Counted from the stretch's first letter, positions 52,084 to 61,031 are shown. The stretch: DNA of 64,000 nucleotides from Bradyrhizobium sp. 138 (GCF_023074075.1 NZ_JADPKT010000055.1:62001-126000); one strand, 5' to 3'. Translations and numbers: made by a program. The notes: a model not told the origin generated them from the letters alone.

Positions 52084-53817
52084 ATGACCGGCAACGAGCA
52101 TAGCGCAATTGAGACTTACGAGTGCGACGTGCTCGTGGCCGGGTCGGGTTGCTCCGGCATGTCCGCCGCGATCACCGCGCGCCACCGCGGCCTCGACGTC
52201 CTGATCGTCGAGAAGGAGCCGCGCTTCGGCGGCACCACCGCCCGCTCCGGCGGCTGGCTCTGGATCCCCGGCACATCGCTGGCGAAAGCCTACGGCATCG
52301 AGGAGACACCGGAGCAGGCCCGCATTTATCTGCGGCACGAAGCCGGCAACAATTACGACGCCGCGCGTGTCGATGCGTTTCTCTCGGCTGGCCCCGAGGC
52401 GGTCGATTTCTTCACGAACAAGACGGCGCTGCGCTTCGACATGCCGCTGGTCTTCCCTGACTATCACGCCGAGGCCCCCGGCGGCGCACAGGGCGGCCGC
52501 TCCATGGTGACGCGCCCGTTCGACGGCCGCGAGCTCGGCGACCTCGTCAAGTCCCTCGGCATGCCGCTGCCCGAGCTCACCGTGTTCGGCATGATGCTCG
52601 GAAGCGGCAAGGAGATCATCCATTTCATGCGGGTGACGAAGTCGCTGACCTCTGCGGTCTATGTCGCGAGGCGCCTGTCCCGGCACCTGATGGACGTGCT
52701 GCGCTATGGCCGCGGCATGACGCTCACCAACGGCAACGCGCTGGCCGGGCGGCTCGCCAAATCCGCGCTCGACCTGAAGATTCCGATGTGGCTGTCCGCG
52801 CCGGTGCGCGAGCTGACGGTCGAGAACGGCGCGGTGACAGGCGCGATCGTTGTGCGCGAGGGACGCGAGGTCCGCGTCCGCGCAAGGCAAGGCGTCGTGC
52901 TCGCTTGCGGCGGCTTCCCGCACGATGTCGAGCGGCGCAAAAAAATGTTTCCGCATGCGCCGACCGGCAACGAGCATTTCTCGCCGGGCCCGACCGGCAA
53001 TACCGGCGACGGATTGCGTCTTGCGGAGCGCGCCGGCGGGCATGTCGAGGATCGCCTGCCGAACGCGGCGGCCTGGGTCCCGGTGTCGCTGACGACGCGC
53101 AAGGACGGCTCCAAGGGCGTGATGCCGCATTTCATCGACCGCGCCAAGCCCGGCGTGATCGCGGTGATGCGCGACGGCAGGCGCTTCGCCAATGAGGGCA
53201 ATTCCTATCACGACTTCGTCCAGGCCATGGTCAAGGTATCGAAACCCGGCGAGGAGATCGCGGCCTATCTCGTCTGCGATCACAAGACGCTGCGCAAATA
53301 CGGCCTCGGCTGTGTGCCGCCGTTCCCGATGCCGCTGGGTCATCACTTGCAGACTGGTTATCTCATGCGTGGCGACACGCTCGAGGCGCTGGCGGCGAAG
53401 GCCGGCATCGATGCCAAGGCCTTCGCCGAGACCGTCAGGCAGTTCAATGCGACCGCGCCGCTTGGGCACGACGCCGCCTTCGGCAAGGGCTCGAAGGCCT
53501 ATAACCGCTATCAGGGCGACGCGCTGCACGGCCCCAACCCCTGCGTTGCGCCGATCGAGAACGGACCGTTCTACGCGATCAAGATGGTGGTCGGCGATCT
53601 CGGCACCTATGCCGGCATCGTCACCGACGAGAATGCCCGGGCGCTCGACGCCGAGGGCCGCGTGATTCCCGGGCTCTATGCCGCCGGCAACGACATGGCG
53701 AGCATCATGGGTGGCAATTACCCCGGCGCCGGCATCACGCTTGGGCCGGCGCTGACCTTCGGCTACATTGCCGGACGACACCTTGCCGACAGCGCCGCCA
53801 GGCGCGACGCGGCGTAG
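52084..53817 (+). CDS. FAD-dependent oxidoreductase (fumarate reductase / ketosteroid dehydrogenase-like)
   Basis: 577 residues. N-terminal dinucleotide fold CDVLVAGSGCSGMSAAITARHRGLDVLIVEKEPRFGGTTARSGGWLWIPGT and a C-terminal FAD segment GLYAAGNDMASIMGGNYPGAGITLGPALTFGYIAGRHLA, both typical of the FAD_binding_2 family that includes fumarate reductase flavoprotein subunits and 3-ketosteroid-delta1-dehydrogenases. No heme or flavin-transfer domain and no signal peptide, so it is likely cytoplasmic. The reaction is a double-bond oxidation or reduction on an unknown substrate. GAGG precedes the ATG. It lies between the solute-binding protein and the IclR gene. Confidence 0.88.
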   Translation: MTGNEHSAIETYECDVLVAGSGCSGMSAAITARHRGLDVLIVEKEPRFGGTTARSGGWLWIPGTSLAKAYGIEETPEQARIYLRHEAGNNYDAARVDAFLSAGPEAVDFFTNKTALRFDMPLVFPDYHAEAPGGAQGGRSMVTRPFDGRELGDLVKSLGMPLPELTVFGMMLGSGKEIIHFMRVTKSLTSAVYVARRLSRHLMDVLRYGRGMTLTNGNALAGRLAKSALDLKIPMWLSAPVRELTVENGAVTGAIVVREGREVRVRARQGVVLACGGFPHDVERRKKMFPHAPTGNEHFSPGPTGNTGDGLRLAERAGGHVEDRLPNAAAWVPVSLTTRKDGSKGVMPHFIDRAKPGVIAVMRDGRRFANEGNSYHDFVQAMVKVSKPGEEIAAYLVCDHKTLRKYGLGCVPPFPMPLGHHLQTGYLMRGDTLEALAAKAGIDAKAFAETVRQFNATAPLGHDAAFGKGSKAYNRYQGDALHGPNPCVAPIENGPFYAIKMVVGDLGTYAGIVTDENARALDAEGRVIPGLYAAGNDMASIMGGNYPGAGITLGPALTFGYIAGRHLADSAARRDAA

Positions 53818-53832
53818 CGCGATCGGAGGCGC

Positions 53833-54627
53833 ATGAAGAGGGAAAGCCGCGGCATCCAGTCGATCGAGGTCGGCGGAGAACTGCTTCGCGCGCTCGCAAG
53901 AAGCGGCGAGCCGATGATGCTGCGCGATCTCGCGCGCGAGGCCGGCATGACGCCGGCCAAGGCGCATCCTTATCTCGCCAGCTTCTCCCGCATCGGACTG
54001 ATCGAGCAGGACGAGACCACCGGCCGCTACGAGATCGGCGCGCTTGCGCTGGAGCTCGGCCTGATCAGCCTGCGCCGGCTCTCCGGCGTGCGCATCGCCA
54101 GGCCGAAGATCGCCGCACTCGCCAGCCAGATCGGACATGCGGTCTCGCTCGCGGTCTGGGGCACGCACGGGCCGACCGTGGTGCAGCTCGAGGAGCCGGC
54201 CCAGCCGGTCCACATCGTCATGCGCGCCGGCTCTGTGATGGCGCTGCTGGAGACCGCCACCGGCCGCGCCTTTGCGGCTTTCCTGCCGGAGAAGACGATC
54301 AATGCCGCGCTTGAAAGCGGCCTCGATCGTCACGGCGTCGGCTACAATCCGAAGCGCGCCGTGAAGGGCGCCAAGGTCACGGAGATGCTGACCGAGGTTC
54401 GCAAGCACGGCCTCGCCCGCGCGCTCGGCGATCCCCTGCCCGGCGTCAACGCGTTCTCGGCGCCCGTATTCGATCATTCCGGTCACGTCGCGCTGGTCAT
54501 CACCGCGATGGGGCCCGAAGGCACGTTCGATGCGCGCTGGGACAGCCCGATCGCGCACGCGCTGCGCGACTGCGCCGGCAGCATCTCGAAGCGGCTGGGG
54601 TACGGGATGACGGTCGCTGCGGAGTGA
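53833..54627 (+). CDS. IclR-family transcriptional regulator
   Basis: 264 residues. N-terminal winged helix-turn-helix: SIEVGGELLRALARSGEPMMLRDLAREAGMTPAKAHPYLASFSRIGLIEQDETTGRYEIGALALELG, the standard IclR pattern. The C-terminal effector domain contains IGHAVSLAVWGTHGPTVVQLEEP, GSVMALLETATGRAFAAFLPE and NAFSAPVFDHSGHVALVITAMGPEG. GGAGG precedes the ATG. It probably controls its own operon and the convergent minus-strand operon, whose last stop lies six bases away. Effector unknown. Confidence 0.93.
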   Translation: MKRESRGIQSIEVGGELLRALARSGEPMMLRDLAREAGMTPAKAHPYLASFSRIGLIEQDETTGRYEIGALALELGLISLRRLSGVRIARPKIAALASQIGHAVSLAVWGTHGPTVVQLEEPAQPVHIVMRAGSVMALLETATGRAFAAFLPEKTINAALESGLDRHGVGYNPKRAVKGAKVTEMLTEVRKHGLARALGDPLPGVNAFSAPVFDHSGHVALVITAMGPEGTFDARWDSPIAHALRDCAGSISKRLGYGMTVAAE

Positions 54628-54633
54628 TGGCCG

Positions 54634-55413
54634 CTACTTCTCCTTCACCGGCACCGTGTAGTTCAGGATCAGCCTTCCGCCATCGGGATAGATCGTCTGT
54701 CCCGTGATGTAGGACGCATCATCACTCGCCAGGAACGCCACGACGGACGCCACCTCGCTCGGCTCGCCGCCGCGCCCCGCGGGCGTCCGCGACATCACTG
54801 TCTTGCGGGCGTCTTCGGAGGTGTAGATCGACGACGCCACCATGTCGGTGAGGATCGTGCCCGGCCCGACCGCGACGACGCGGATGTTGTGCGGGGCGAG
54901 CGCGACGGCGGCAACTGACGTCAGCTGCTTCATGCCGCCCTTGGACATCGCGTAGGTCGCAAGCGCCGGGATCGCCAGCAGCGCATTCACCGAGGACATG
55001 TTGATGATGACGCCGCCGCCCCCTTGCGCGATCATCTGCCTCGCCGCCGACTGCACGCCGAAGAACGCGCCTTTGAGATTGATGCCGATGATCTCGTCGA
55101 ATTCCCCTTCGGTGATGTCGAGGATGTCCCGGTTGCGGGCGACGCCGGCATTGTTGACCATGATGTCGAGCCGGCCGAATTCCTTCACGGCGGTGGCGAC
55201 GAGCTGATCCACGTCCGCGCGCCTGGCGACATTGCCGACGACAGTGCGCAAGGCATCGGGACGACCGAGTTCGGCAGCGGTCGCCGCTAGCCCATCGGCA
55301 TCGACATCCGAAATCACGACCTTGACGCCGTCGTCCAAAAATCTCTTCGCGCAGGCCTTGCCGATGCCGCGCGCTGCGCCGGTGATGGCGGCGACCTTGC
55401 CGGATAGTTTCAT
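54634..55413 (-). CDS. Short-chain dehydrogenase/reductase
   Basis: Classical SDR of 259 residues. Cofactor motif VAAITGAARGIGKACAKRF (T-G-x3-G-x-G); NNAGVARN; catalytic Ser in IINMSSVNALLAI and Tyr-x3-Lys in TYAMSKGG. The C-terminal SYITGQTIYPDGGRLILNY is typical. The NADP/NAD preference is not obvious; VVISDVDADG with Asp after the second strand suggests NAD. Fourth and last gene of the minus-strand operon that starts at 59137, 39 bases after the racemase-like gene. Converges with the IclR gene. Confidence 0.92.
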   Translation of the reverse strand: MKLSGKVAAITGAARGIGKACAKRFLDDGVKVVISDVDADGLAATAAELGRPDALRTVVGNVARRADVDQLVATAVKEFGRLDIMVNNAGVARNRDILDITEGEFDEIIGINLKGAFFGVQSAARQMIAQGGGGVIINMSSVNALLAIPALATYAMSKGGMKQLTSVAAVALAPHNIRVVAVGPGTILTDMVASSIYTSEDARKTVMSRTPAGRGGEPSEVASVVAFLASDDASYITGQTIYPDGGRLILNYTVPVKEK

Positions 55414-55452
55414 GGGCTCACTCCAGGACTTGTGACGATCTCTTGGACGTGT

Positions 55453-56196
55453 TCACGCAAAGACGCGCGGGCGTAGTCCAGTATGAAACCAGGTGATCAT
55501 GGAATAGATGTCGTAGACCGGCAACCCGACTTCGGCCTGAAGCGCTGCCGCATAGGGCGGCATGTTGGTGCATTCGAGCACGATGGCGCCGACGTCGGGG
55601 TTTTTGGCGACCAGTTCCTTGCCGGCCTCGACCACGTCGCGCTCGGCCTGCGCGATGTCCATGTCGTCCTTCTCGGCCTTGATCAGCACGCGGAAGAACT
55701 CCTTGCCGTTCTCGGTGCCGACCATTGGGGTGTCGAGCGGCACGCCGGCGCCTTCGAGATGGGCCGGCGTCAAGGTCGAGCCCGACACCGTGACGAGGCC
55801 GACACGCTTACCCGGCGGCAGCGTCGCCTGCACCCACGGCACCTGCATCAGCGACGAGGTCGCAACGGGAACGCCGACGGCGGCCGCGATCTCCTTCTGG
55901 AACAGCGAGAGAAAGCCGCAATTGGTGGTGATGGCCTCGGCGCCCAGCCGCACCAGATCCTTCGCCGCATCGATGAAATCAGGCAGCAGACCGGCCGCAC
56001 CCTTCAGCACCACTTTCTCCGGCGATGCCCCGCTCACCACGCGATAGAGCACCGGGAACGGCCAGGTCGTGCCGTTGCCCATGTCGCCGGGAATGCGGGG
56101 GAAGCGCGCTTCCAGCATCAAAATGCCGAGCGGCGCGCCATAGATGGCCTTGCCGCCACGGGCGATACGCGAGGATGAATGGGCTGAAGCGGTCAT
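55453..56196 (-). CDS. Aspartate/glutamate racemase-superfamily protein
   Basis: 247 residues. Two cysteines in family positions are visible: ITTNCGFLSLF (Cys93) and IVLECTNMPPY (Cys209), the usual acid/base pair of cofactor-independent Asp/Glu/hydantoin racemases and maleate isomerases. The opening YGAPLGILMLEARFPRIPGDMGNGTTWPFPV is atypical of aspartate racemase and resembles less studied branches. Reaction unknown: racemisation or cis-trans isomerisation are both possible. Starts 9 bases after the DadA-like gene; the ribosome-binding site is weak, so translation may be coupled. Confidence 0.82.
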   Translation of the reverse strand: MTASAHSSSRIARGGKAIYGAPLGILMLEARFPRIPGDMGNGTTWPFPVLYRVVSGASPEKVVLKGAAGLLPDFIDAAKDLVRLGAEAITTNCGFLSLFQKEIAAAVGVPVATSSLMQVPWVQATLPPGKRVGLVTVSGSTLTPAHLEGAGVPLDTPMVGTENGKEFFRVLIKAEKDDMDIAQAERDVVEAGKELVAKNPDVGAIVLECTNMPPYAAALQAEVGLPVYDIYSMITWFHTGLRPRVFA

Positions 56197-56205
56197 GGTG
56201 CGATC

Positions 56206-57471
56206 TCAGAGGAAACGATCGGGGGCGAAGGGCGCAAGCGGAATCTCGGGCGTCTTGCCGCTGACGAGTTGGGCGACGAGCCGGCCGGTGCGGGCCGAAC
56301 CGACCAGGCCGACATGGCCATGCCCGAAAGCATACACGACATCGCGCGAAGCGCGCGCATAGCCGATGCAGGGACGTCCGTCGGGCATGCTCGGCCGATG
56401 CCCGAACCAGGTTTTGATGCGCGACGTCGGGATGTCCTTTGGCAGTTTGGGGAACATGCTGACGAGGTGATTGCGCAGGATCTCCGCGCGCTTCCAGTTC
56501 GGGGCGGCCTCGAGGCCGGCGATCTCGACGGTGCCGGCGGCGCGCAGGCCCTTGTTGGTCCAGTTCACCACCATCTTGGCATCCGACGCCATCATCGAGC
56601 TGCGCGGCCCCGATTCCGGGTTCTCGATCATGACGTGATAGCCGCGCTCGGTCTCCAGCGGCAGGGGATCGCCGATCGAGGCCGTGAGCTGCTTCGAGCG
56701 CGCGCCGGCGGCAATCACCGCGGCATCGCAGGCGATCTCGCCGGTCTCGGTGAGAACTGCCACGAGCTTATCGCCGTTGAGCCTCAAGCCGGTCGCCTTG
56801 GCCCGCACGTGCTTGGCACCGCTGGCGATCGCATGATTGGCGAGGGCTGCGACATAAGCGCCGGGATCGCGGCAGCGGCCGGCCCCTTCCACCACCACGC
56901 CGAAGGTGTAGCGCGGATGCAGATCAGGCTCGCGCTGACGCATCTCGTCGGCGGAGAGCTCCAGCCATTCGACGCCGACCTTCTTGCGCAGGCGCCAGCC
57001 GAGATCGTTGTCGAAATTGCCGCGTGAGGTGAAGACATGCATCACGCCGTTGCGCTCGATCAGTTCGGGGACGCCCGCCTCTTCCGCCAGCTTCCTGTGC
57101 AGCAGCGGCGCGTCCTTCAGCAGATCGCGCAACGCGAACGCCGTCGTCTCGACCCGCGCCTCGGTCCAGCCCGAGAGCAGGTACTTGATCAGCCACGGCA
57201 GCGCCTTCGGCAAATACGACCAGCGGATCGCGAGCGGGCCGAGCGGATCCATCAGATAGCCCGGCACCTTCTTCCAGATGCCCGGCTCGGCCGGCGGGAT
57301 CACCGAATGCGACGACAGCCAGCCGGCATTGCCATAGCTCGCCGCCTGTTCGCCGCCGGGCTCGCCCGGATCGATCAGCGTGACGCGATGGCCCTCGCGC
57401 AGCGCCTCGATAGCGCTGATCACCCCGACCGCGCCGGCACCGATGATGGCGACGTGGCGGCCGGTCGCCAT
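56206..57471 (-). CDS. D-amino-acid dehydrogenase-like FAD oxidoreductase (DadA family)
   Basis: 421 residues. The N-terminal FAD site is HVAIIGAGAVGVISAIEALREGHRVTLIDPGEPGGEQAASYGNAGWLSSHSVIPPAEPGIW, which is typical of DadA. The middle has CRDPGAYVAALANHAIASGAKHV and the end WFGHRPSMPDGRPCIGYARASRDVVYAFGHGHVGL. DadA enzymes oxidise D-amino acids to 2-oxo acids at the membrane; related enzymes act on hydroxyproline or other imino acids. GAAGG precedes the ATG, four bases after the TPP-enzyme stop. With a racemase-like neighbour, a D-amino-acid substrate is plausible but unproven. Confidence 0.9.
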   Translation of the reverse strand: MATGRHVAIIGAGAVGVISAIEALREGHRVTLIDPGEPGGEQAASYGNAGWLSSHSVIPPAEPGIWKKVPGYLMDPLGPLAIRWSYLPKALPWLIKYLLSGWTEARVETTAFALRDLLKDAPLLHRKLAEEAGVPELIERNGVMHVFTSRGNFDNDLGWRLRKKVGVEWLELSADEMRQREPDLHPRYTFGVVVEGAGRCRDPGAYVAALANHAIASGAKHVRAKATGLRLNGDKLVAVLTETGEIACDAAVIAAGARSKQLTASIGDPLPLETERGYHVMIENPESGPRSSMMASDAKMVVNWTNKGLRAAGTVEIAGLEAAPNWKRAEILRNHLVSMFPKLPKDIPTSRIKTWFGHRPSMPDGRPCIGYARASRDVVYAFGHGHVGLVGSARTGRLVAQLVSGKTPEIPLAPFAPDRFL

Positions 57472-57475
57472 CGCT

Positions 57476-59137
57476 TTACGCCTTCACCGCGGGCGCAAAA
57501 TCCTTGCCGACCGAGATTGCTCTGGGATCGATGATGCAGTGGAGGATCGACGGCTTGCCGGAGGCCAGCGCACGCTCGAACGCCGGCGCGAATTCCTCGG
57601 TACGCTCGACGCGCTCGCCATGGCCGCCGAACGCCTTCGCGTACATCGCAAAATCCGGGTTCTTGAGCTGGGTGCCGACGACGCGGCCGGGATAGTCGCG
57701 CTCCTGATGCATGCGGATGGTGCCATATTGCGAATTGTCGACGATGATGACGACCAGCGGCGCATCATATTGCACGGCCGTCGCGAACTCCTGACCGTTC
57801 ATCAGGAAGCAGCCGTCACCGGCAAAGGCGACGACGGTACGATCCGGATATTGCCGCTTCGCCAGCACCGCCGCCGGCACGCCATAACCCATCGAGCCCG
57901 AGGTCGGCGCGAGCTGGGCGGCAAAGCTGTGGAAGCGGTGATGGCGATGGATCCAGCCGGCGTAATTGCCGGCGCCGTTGCAGAGGATGGCGTCCTTGGG
58001 CAGGCGGTCCCGCAACCAGGTCATGACCTGGCCGTATTGGAACGTGCCCGGCAGCTCGCGCGCCTTCTCGGTCCAGGCGAGGTAATCGGCATGCGCCTTG
58101 GCGGCTTCGCCCTTCCAGGCCACCGCGCCTGAAGGCTTCAGCGTCTCGACCGCCGCGGCGAACGCAGCCGGTGTCGCCTGGATCGCGAGGTCAGGCTGAT
58201 AGACGCGGCCGAGCTCCTCGGAGCCCGGATGCACGTGAATCAGCTTCTGCTTCGGATTGGGAATGTCGAGCAGCGTGTAGGACGAGGACGGCATTTCCGA
58301 CATGCGGCCGCCGATCAGAAGAACGACGTCGGCATTGTCGATGCGCGCCTTCAGGCCCGGGCTCGGCCCGATGCCGAGATCACCGGCATAGTGCGAATGA
58401 TCGGCATCGATCAGCGAGGCGCGGCGGAACGAGGTCGTGACCGGCAGGTCGTACCGCTCGGCAAAGCGCGCGATGCTCCTGGTCGCCTCTTCGGTCCAGC
58501 GCGAGCCACCGAGGATGACCAGCGGTGCCTTGGCGCTCGCCAGCATCGCACCGACACGCTCGATATCCGATGGTGCGGGCCAGCTCACCGCCGGCTCGAT
58601 GCGCATGGCGTCGGCAACGGCCGCGGTCTCGGTCAGTATGTTCTCCGGCAGCGAGATCACCACGGGACCGGGGCGGCCCTGCATGGCGACGCGGAAGGCG
58701 CGCGCCACCAGCTCCGGAATCCGATCGGGACGATCGATCTCGACCGCCCATTTCACCATGGTGCCGAACACCGCCTTGTAGTCGAGCTCCTGGAACGCCT
58801 CGCGCTCGCGCATGCCGGTGTCGACCTGGCCGACGAACAGGATCATCGGCGTCGAATCCTGCATCGCGATGTGGACGCCGTGGCTGGCATTGGTGGCGCC
58901 GGGGCCGCGGGTGACGAAGCAGATTCCGGGCCGCCCGGTGAGCTTGCCATAAGCCTCCGCCATCATCGCCGCGCCGCCCTCGGCGCGGCAGATCATGACG
59001 TCGATCGGGCTGTCATGCAGCGCATCGAGCGCGGCCAGATAGCTCTCGCCCGGCACGCAGGTGACGCGCTCGACGCCTTGCGCGACGAGCTGATCGATCA
59101 GGATCTGGCCCCCGGTGCGGGTGTTGCGGATGGTCAT
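57476..59137 (-). CDS. Thiamine-diphosphate-dependent enzyme (acetolactate synthase large-subunit-like)
   Basis: 553 residues with the three TPP-enzyme domains. Pyr domain: GGQILIDQLVAQGVERVTCVPGESYLAALDAL with the catalytic Glu. Centre: VISLPENILTETAAVADA. TPP domain: VVAFAGDGCFLMNGQEFATAVQYDAPLVVIIVDNSQYGTIRMHQE, containing the GDG and the metal-ligand Asn region. It resembles biosynthetic IlvB but stands without a small subunit and inside a catabolic-looking operon, so it may be a 2-oxo acid decarboxylase, glyoxylate carboligase relative or similar. GAGGGAG precedes the ATG. First gene of the minus-strand operon. Confidence 0.88.
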   Translation of the reverse strand: MTIRNTRTGGQILIDQLVAQGVERVTCVPGESYLAALDALHDSPIDVMICRAEGGAAMMAEAYGKLTGRPGICFVTRGPGATNASHGVHIAMQDSTPMILFVGQVDTGMREREAFQELDYKAVFGTMVKWAVEIDRPDRIPELVARAFRVAMQGRPGPVVISLPENILTETAAVADAMRIEPAVSWPAPSDIERVGAMLASAKAPLVILGGSRWTEEATRSIARFAERYDLPVTTSFRRASLIDADHSHYAGDLGIGPSPGLKARIDNADVVLLIGGRMSEMPSSSYTLLDIPNPKQKLIHVHPGSEELGRVYQPDLAIQATPAAFAAAVETLKPSGAVAWKGEAAKAHADYLAWTEKARELPGTFQYGQVMTWLRDRLPKDAILCNGAGNYAGWIHRHHRFHSFAAQLAPTSGSMGYGVPAAVLAKRQYPDRTVVAFAGDGCFLMNGQEFATAVQYDAPLVVIIVDNSQYGTIRMHQERDYPGRVVGTQLKNPDFAMYAKAFGGHGERVERTEEFAPAFERALASGKPSILHCIIDPRAISVGKDFAPAVKA

Positions 59138-59378
59138 GTCGGCTCCCTCAGGGCTTTGGCGATGCGCTACTATTCGGGACCTGCGTAAGACAGCCTAATG
59201 GAGCGCGCAAGGTCGAAAGCCCCCCATAGCCTGCACAGGCGTCATGCCGATCCCTGCCGTTTGCACGACCGCCGGCTCGCACGGCACGCGGCAGGATGGG
59301 CCCCGGCTCTGCAGCGCATCGTCGAAGGGTCGCTGCGCTGCGTCCGGGCACGAGACCTCTGTTCAATAGACACAGTAC

Positions 59379-59471
59379 CGTAGGGTGGGCAAAGGCGCAC
59401 AGCGCCGTGCCCACCAAAATTCAATCGCGACACGAGATGCGTGGGCACGCTTGCGCTTTGCCCACCCTACG
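59379..59471. repeat. Intergenic repeat (GTAGGGTGGGCAAAG family), copy 3
   Basis: Begins CGTAGGGTGGGCAAAGGCGC and ends with the inverse GCGCTTTGCCCACCCTACG. The inner arms GCGCCGTGCCCACC and GTGGGCACGC also match copy 2. It lies in the long gap between the TPP-enzyme gene and the aspartate racemase gene. Confidence 0.85.
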
Positions 59472-59499
59472 ATGTCGGCGGTTGTGATGCGCAGACGTG

Positions 59500-60050
59500 C
59501 CTTCACATCCTCGCGGCGCCTTGCGCCCGAGTTTTGCTCTTCGCATCATGCCCTCATTGCGAAAGGGCGCAGGGAAGGCCGGGCGCCGGCTGGCACCCGC
59601 TGTCCGTCGTGCGATGAGAATGCACACGCCATGCACAACGGATGGACAGGTGAAGCCGAGAACGTCCGGCCTTCCCTGCGCGATGTTTGACGGCGTATGG
59701 CGCGCTCTCCCCGGAGACGAGTTCCTGCTTGCCTCCGTCACCTCGCGAATTGACGGCGCGCGTCGCCCGGTTGGGCTCAGCGCACCTCCGCAAGGCTTGG
59801 CTGTAGCATCGACAGCCAGGACCACGCGATTTGGCCGTACGCTTCAGCGCCGCTCGTCCGCACGCGATCAGGACCTCACGGGGGTGATCCCGCCCTGCTC
59901 CCGCCATTCGTGCACGACGCTGCCGCGTCCACCGCTCCCCGATCCGCGGTTCGAAACGACGTACGACCGCCCCTTTCGCCGGATCAGGATGGCCGACACA
60001 TACGCCGAAACCGAATTTCGGTAAAGCGGAATATTTTTGCGCACATGGGT
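59500..60050 (+). repeat. Probable remnant of a long Bradyrhizobium dispersed repeat
   Basis: About 550 bases without a credible gene. One frame reads PAGTRCPSCDENAH and another GDEFLLASVTSRIDGARRPVG; I recall near-identical strings in many short 'hypothetical' ORFs of Bradyrhizobium genomes, a mark of a multicopy intergenic sequence rather than protein. It contains inverted pieces (GGGAAGGCCGGGCG and CCGGCCTTCCC). Together with the adjacent element at 59379-59471 it makes most of the 1,034-base gap 59138-60171. Copy number cannot be checked here. Confidence 0.45.
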
Positions 60051-60171
60051 TGACAGAGGCCAACACAGGCACGATTGCGCAAGCCCCGGGTGAGCATGCG
60101 CTTGCGACGGCTACCGCGCTTCGACGTTTTCGTTTACGGTCCGGCCGGACCACATCATCGAGGATACCGGA

Positions 60172-60867
60172 ATGCAGACCATCGGCCTGATCGGGGGCAT
60201 GAGCTGGGAGAGCACGGCGCTTTACTACAGGCTGATCAATGAGCGGGTGCGTGATCGCATGGGCAAGCTGCATTCCGCCCCGATTTTGATGTATTCCTAC
60301 GATTTCGAGGCGATCAAGCAGATGCAGTATGCGGGCCGCTGGGCTGAGGCGGCGGCCAGCCTGGCGGAGGTCGCGCGGCGTCTTGAAGACGCCGGCGCGC
60401 GAGCGATCGTGCTGTGCACGAACACGATGCACAAGCTGGCGCCCGCCATCATGTCGAACGTGACCGTTCCATTCATTCATCTTGGCGACGCGACGGCGCA
60501 GCGGATCCGGGCGAAAGGATACCGCCGGGTCGGACTGCTCGGCACCAAGTTCACGATGGAGGAGGACTTTTACGTCGACCGGCTGCGCGCGCATGATCTC
60601 GACGTGCTGGTTCCACCCACTGAGGGGCGCGCCGATGTGAACCGGATCATCTACGACGAGTTGTGCCTTGGGATCGTCGCCGATCCCTCGCGCCGGCGCT
60701 ACCAGGACGTGATGGCAGCGCTGGTCGCCGCCGGCGCGGAGTGCATCATCCTCGGCTGCACCGAGATTACGATGCTGGTCGGCCCTGACGACATTTCGGT
60801 GGAGACGTTCGACACCACGGCCATTCACGCCGAGACGGCGGCGGATTTTGCGATCGGGCACCTCTGA
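60172..60867 (+). CDS. Aspartate/glutamate racemase (YgeA/RacX-like)
   Basis: 231 residues, cofactor-independent racemase. Opening TIGLIGGMSWESTALYYRLINERVR is the family signature; the two catalytic cysteines are in IVLCTNTMHK (Cys82) and ILGCTEITMLV (Cys196). Family members interconvert L- and D-aspartate or other amino acids with broad specificity. GAGGATACCGGA precedes the ATG. It is flanked by repeats on both sides and appears monocistronic. Distinct from the racemase-like gene at 55453-56196, to which it shows little resemblance beyond the cysteines. Confidence 0.92.
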   Translation: MQTIGLIGGMSWESTALYYRLINERVRDRMGKLHSAPILMYSYDFEAIKQMQYAGRWAEAAASLAEVARRLEDAGARAIVLCTNTMHKLAPAIMSNVTVPFIHLGDATAQRIRAKGYRRVGLLGTKFTMEEDFYVDRLRAHDLDVLVPPTEGRADVNRIIYDELCLGIVADPSRRRYQDVMAALVAAGAECIILGCTEITMLVGPDDISVETFDTTAIHAETAADFAIGHL

Positions 60868-60924
60868 ATCGAGGAGGCGTGTCACTGAGCAAGCGGTGTT
60901 GGGATGAAGGTCCCCGTCCCTCAA

Positions 60925-61011
60925 CGTCATTGCGAGCGTAGCGAAGCAATCCAGAATCCCTCCGCGGAAAGACTCTGGATTGCTTCGTCGCAAGGGCTCC
61001 TCGCAATGACG
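60925..61011. repeat. Intergenic repeat (CGTCATTGCGAG family), copy 3
   Basis: Begins CGTCATTGCGAGCGTAGCGA and ends CTCCTCGCAATGACG, with AAGCAATCCAGA facing TCTGGATTGCTT inside, so the whole can fold as one hairpin. It lies between the convergent racemase and uxuA genes and could terminate both. Confidence 0.85.
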
Positions 61012-61031
61012 GTGTGGAGAGAGCTTTGGCC

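Noticed and set aside
51001..54558. A 1185-codon minus-strand open frame
   Set aside because: It is antisense to the solute-binding protein, flavoprotein and IclR genes, which all have clear motifs and ribosome-binding sites.
57476..59137. Calling the TPP enzyme ilvB
   Set aside because: There is no ilvN neighbour and the operon context is catabolic, so only the family is given.
59554..60993. A 479-codon minus-strand frame across the repeat-rich gap and the racemase gene
   Set aside because: It crosses two repeats and is antisense to a well-supported gene.
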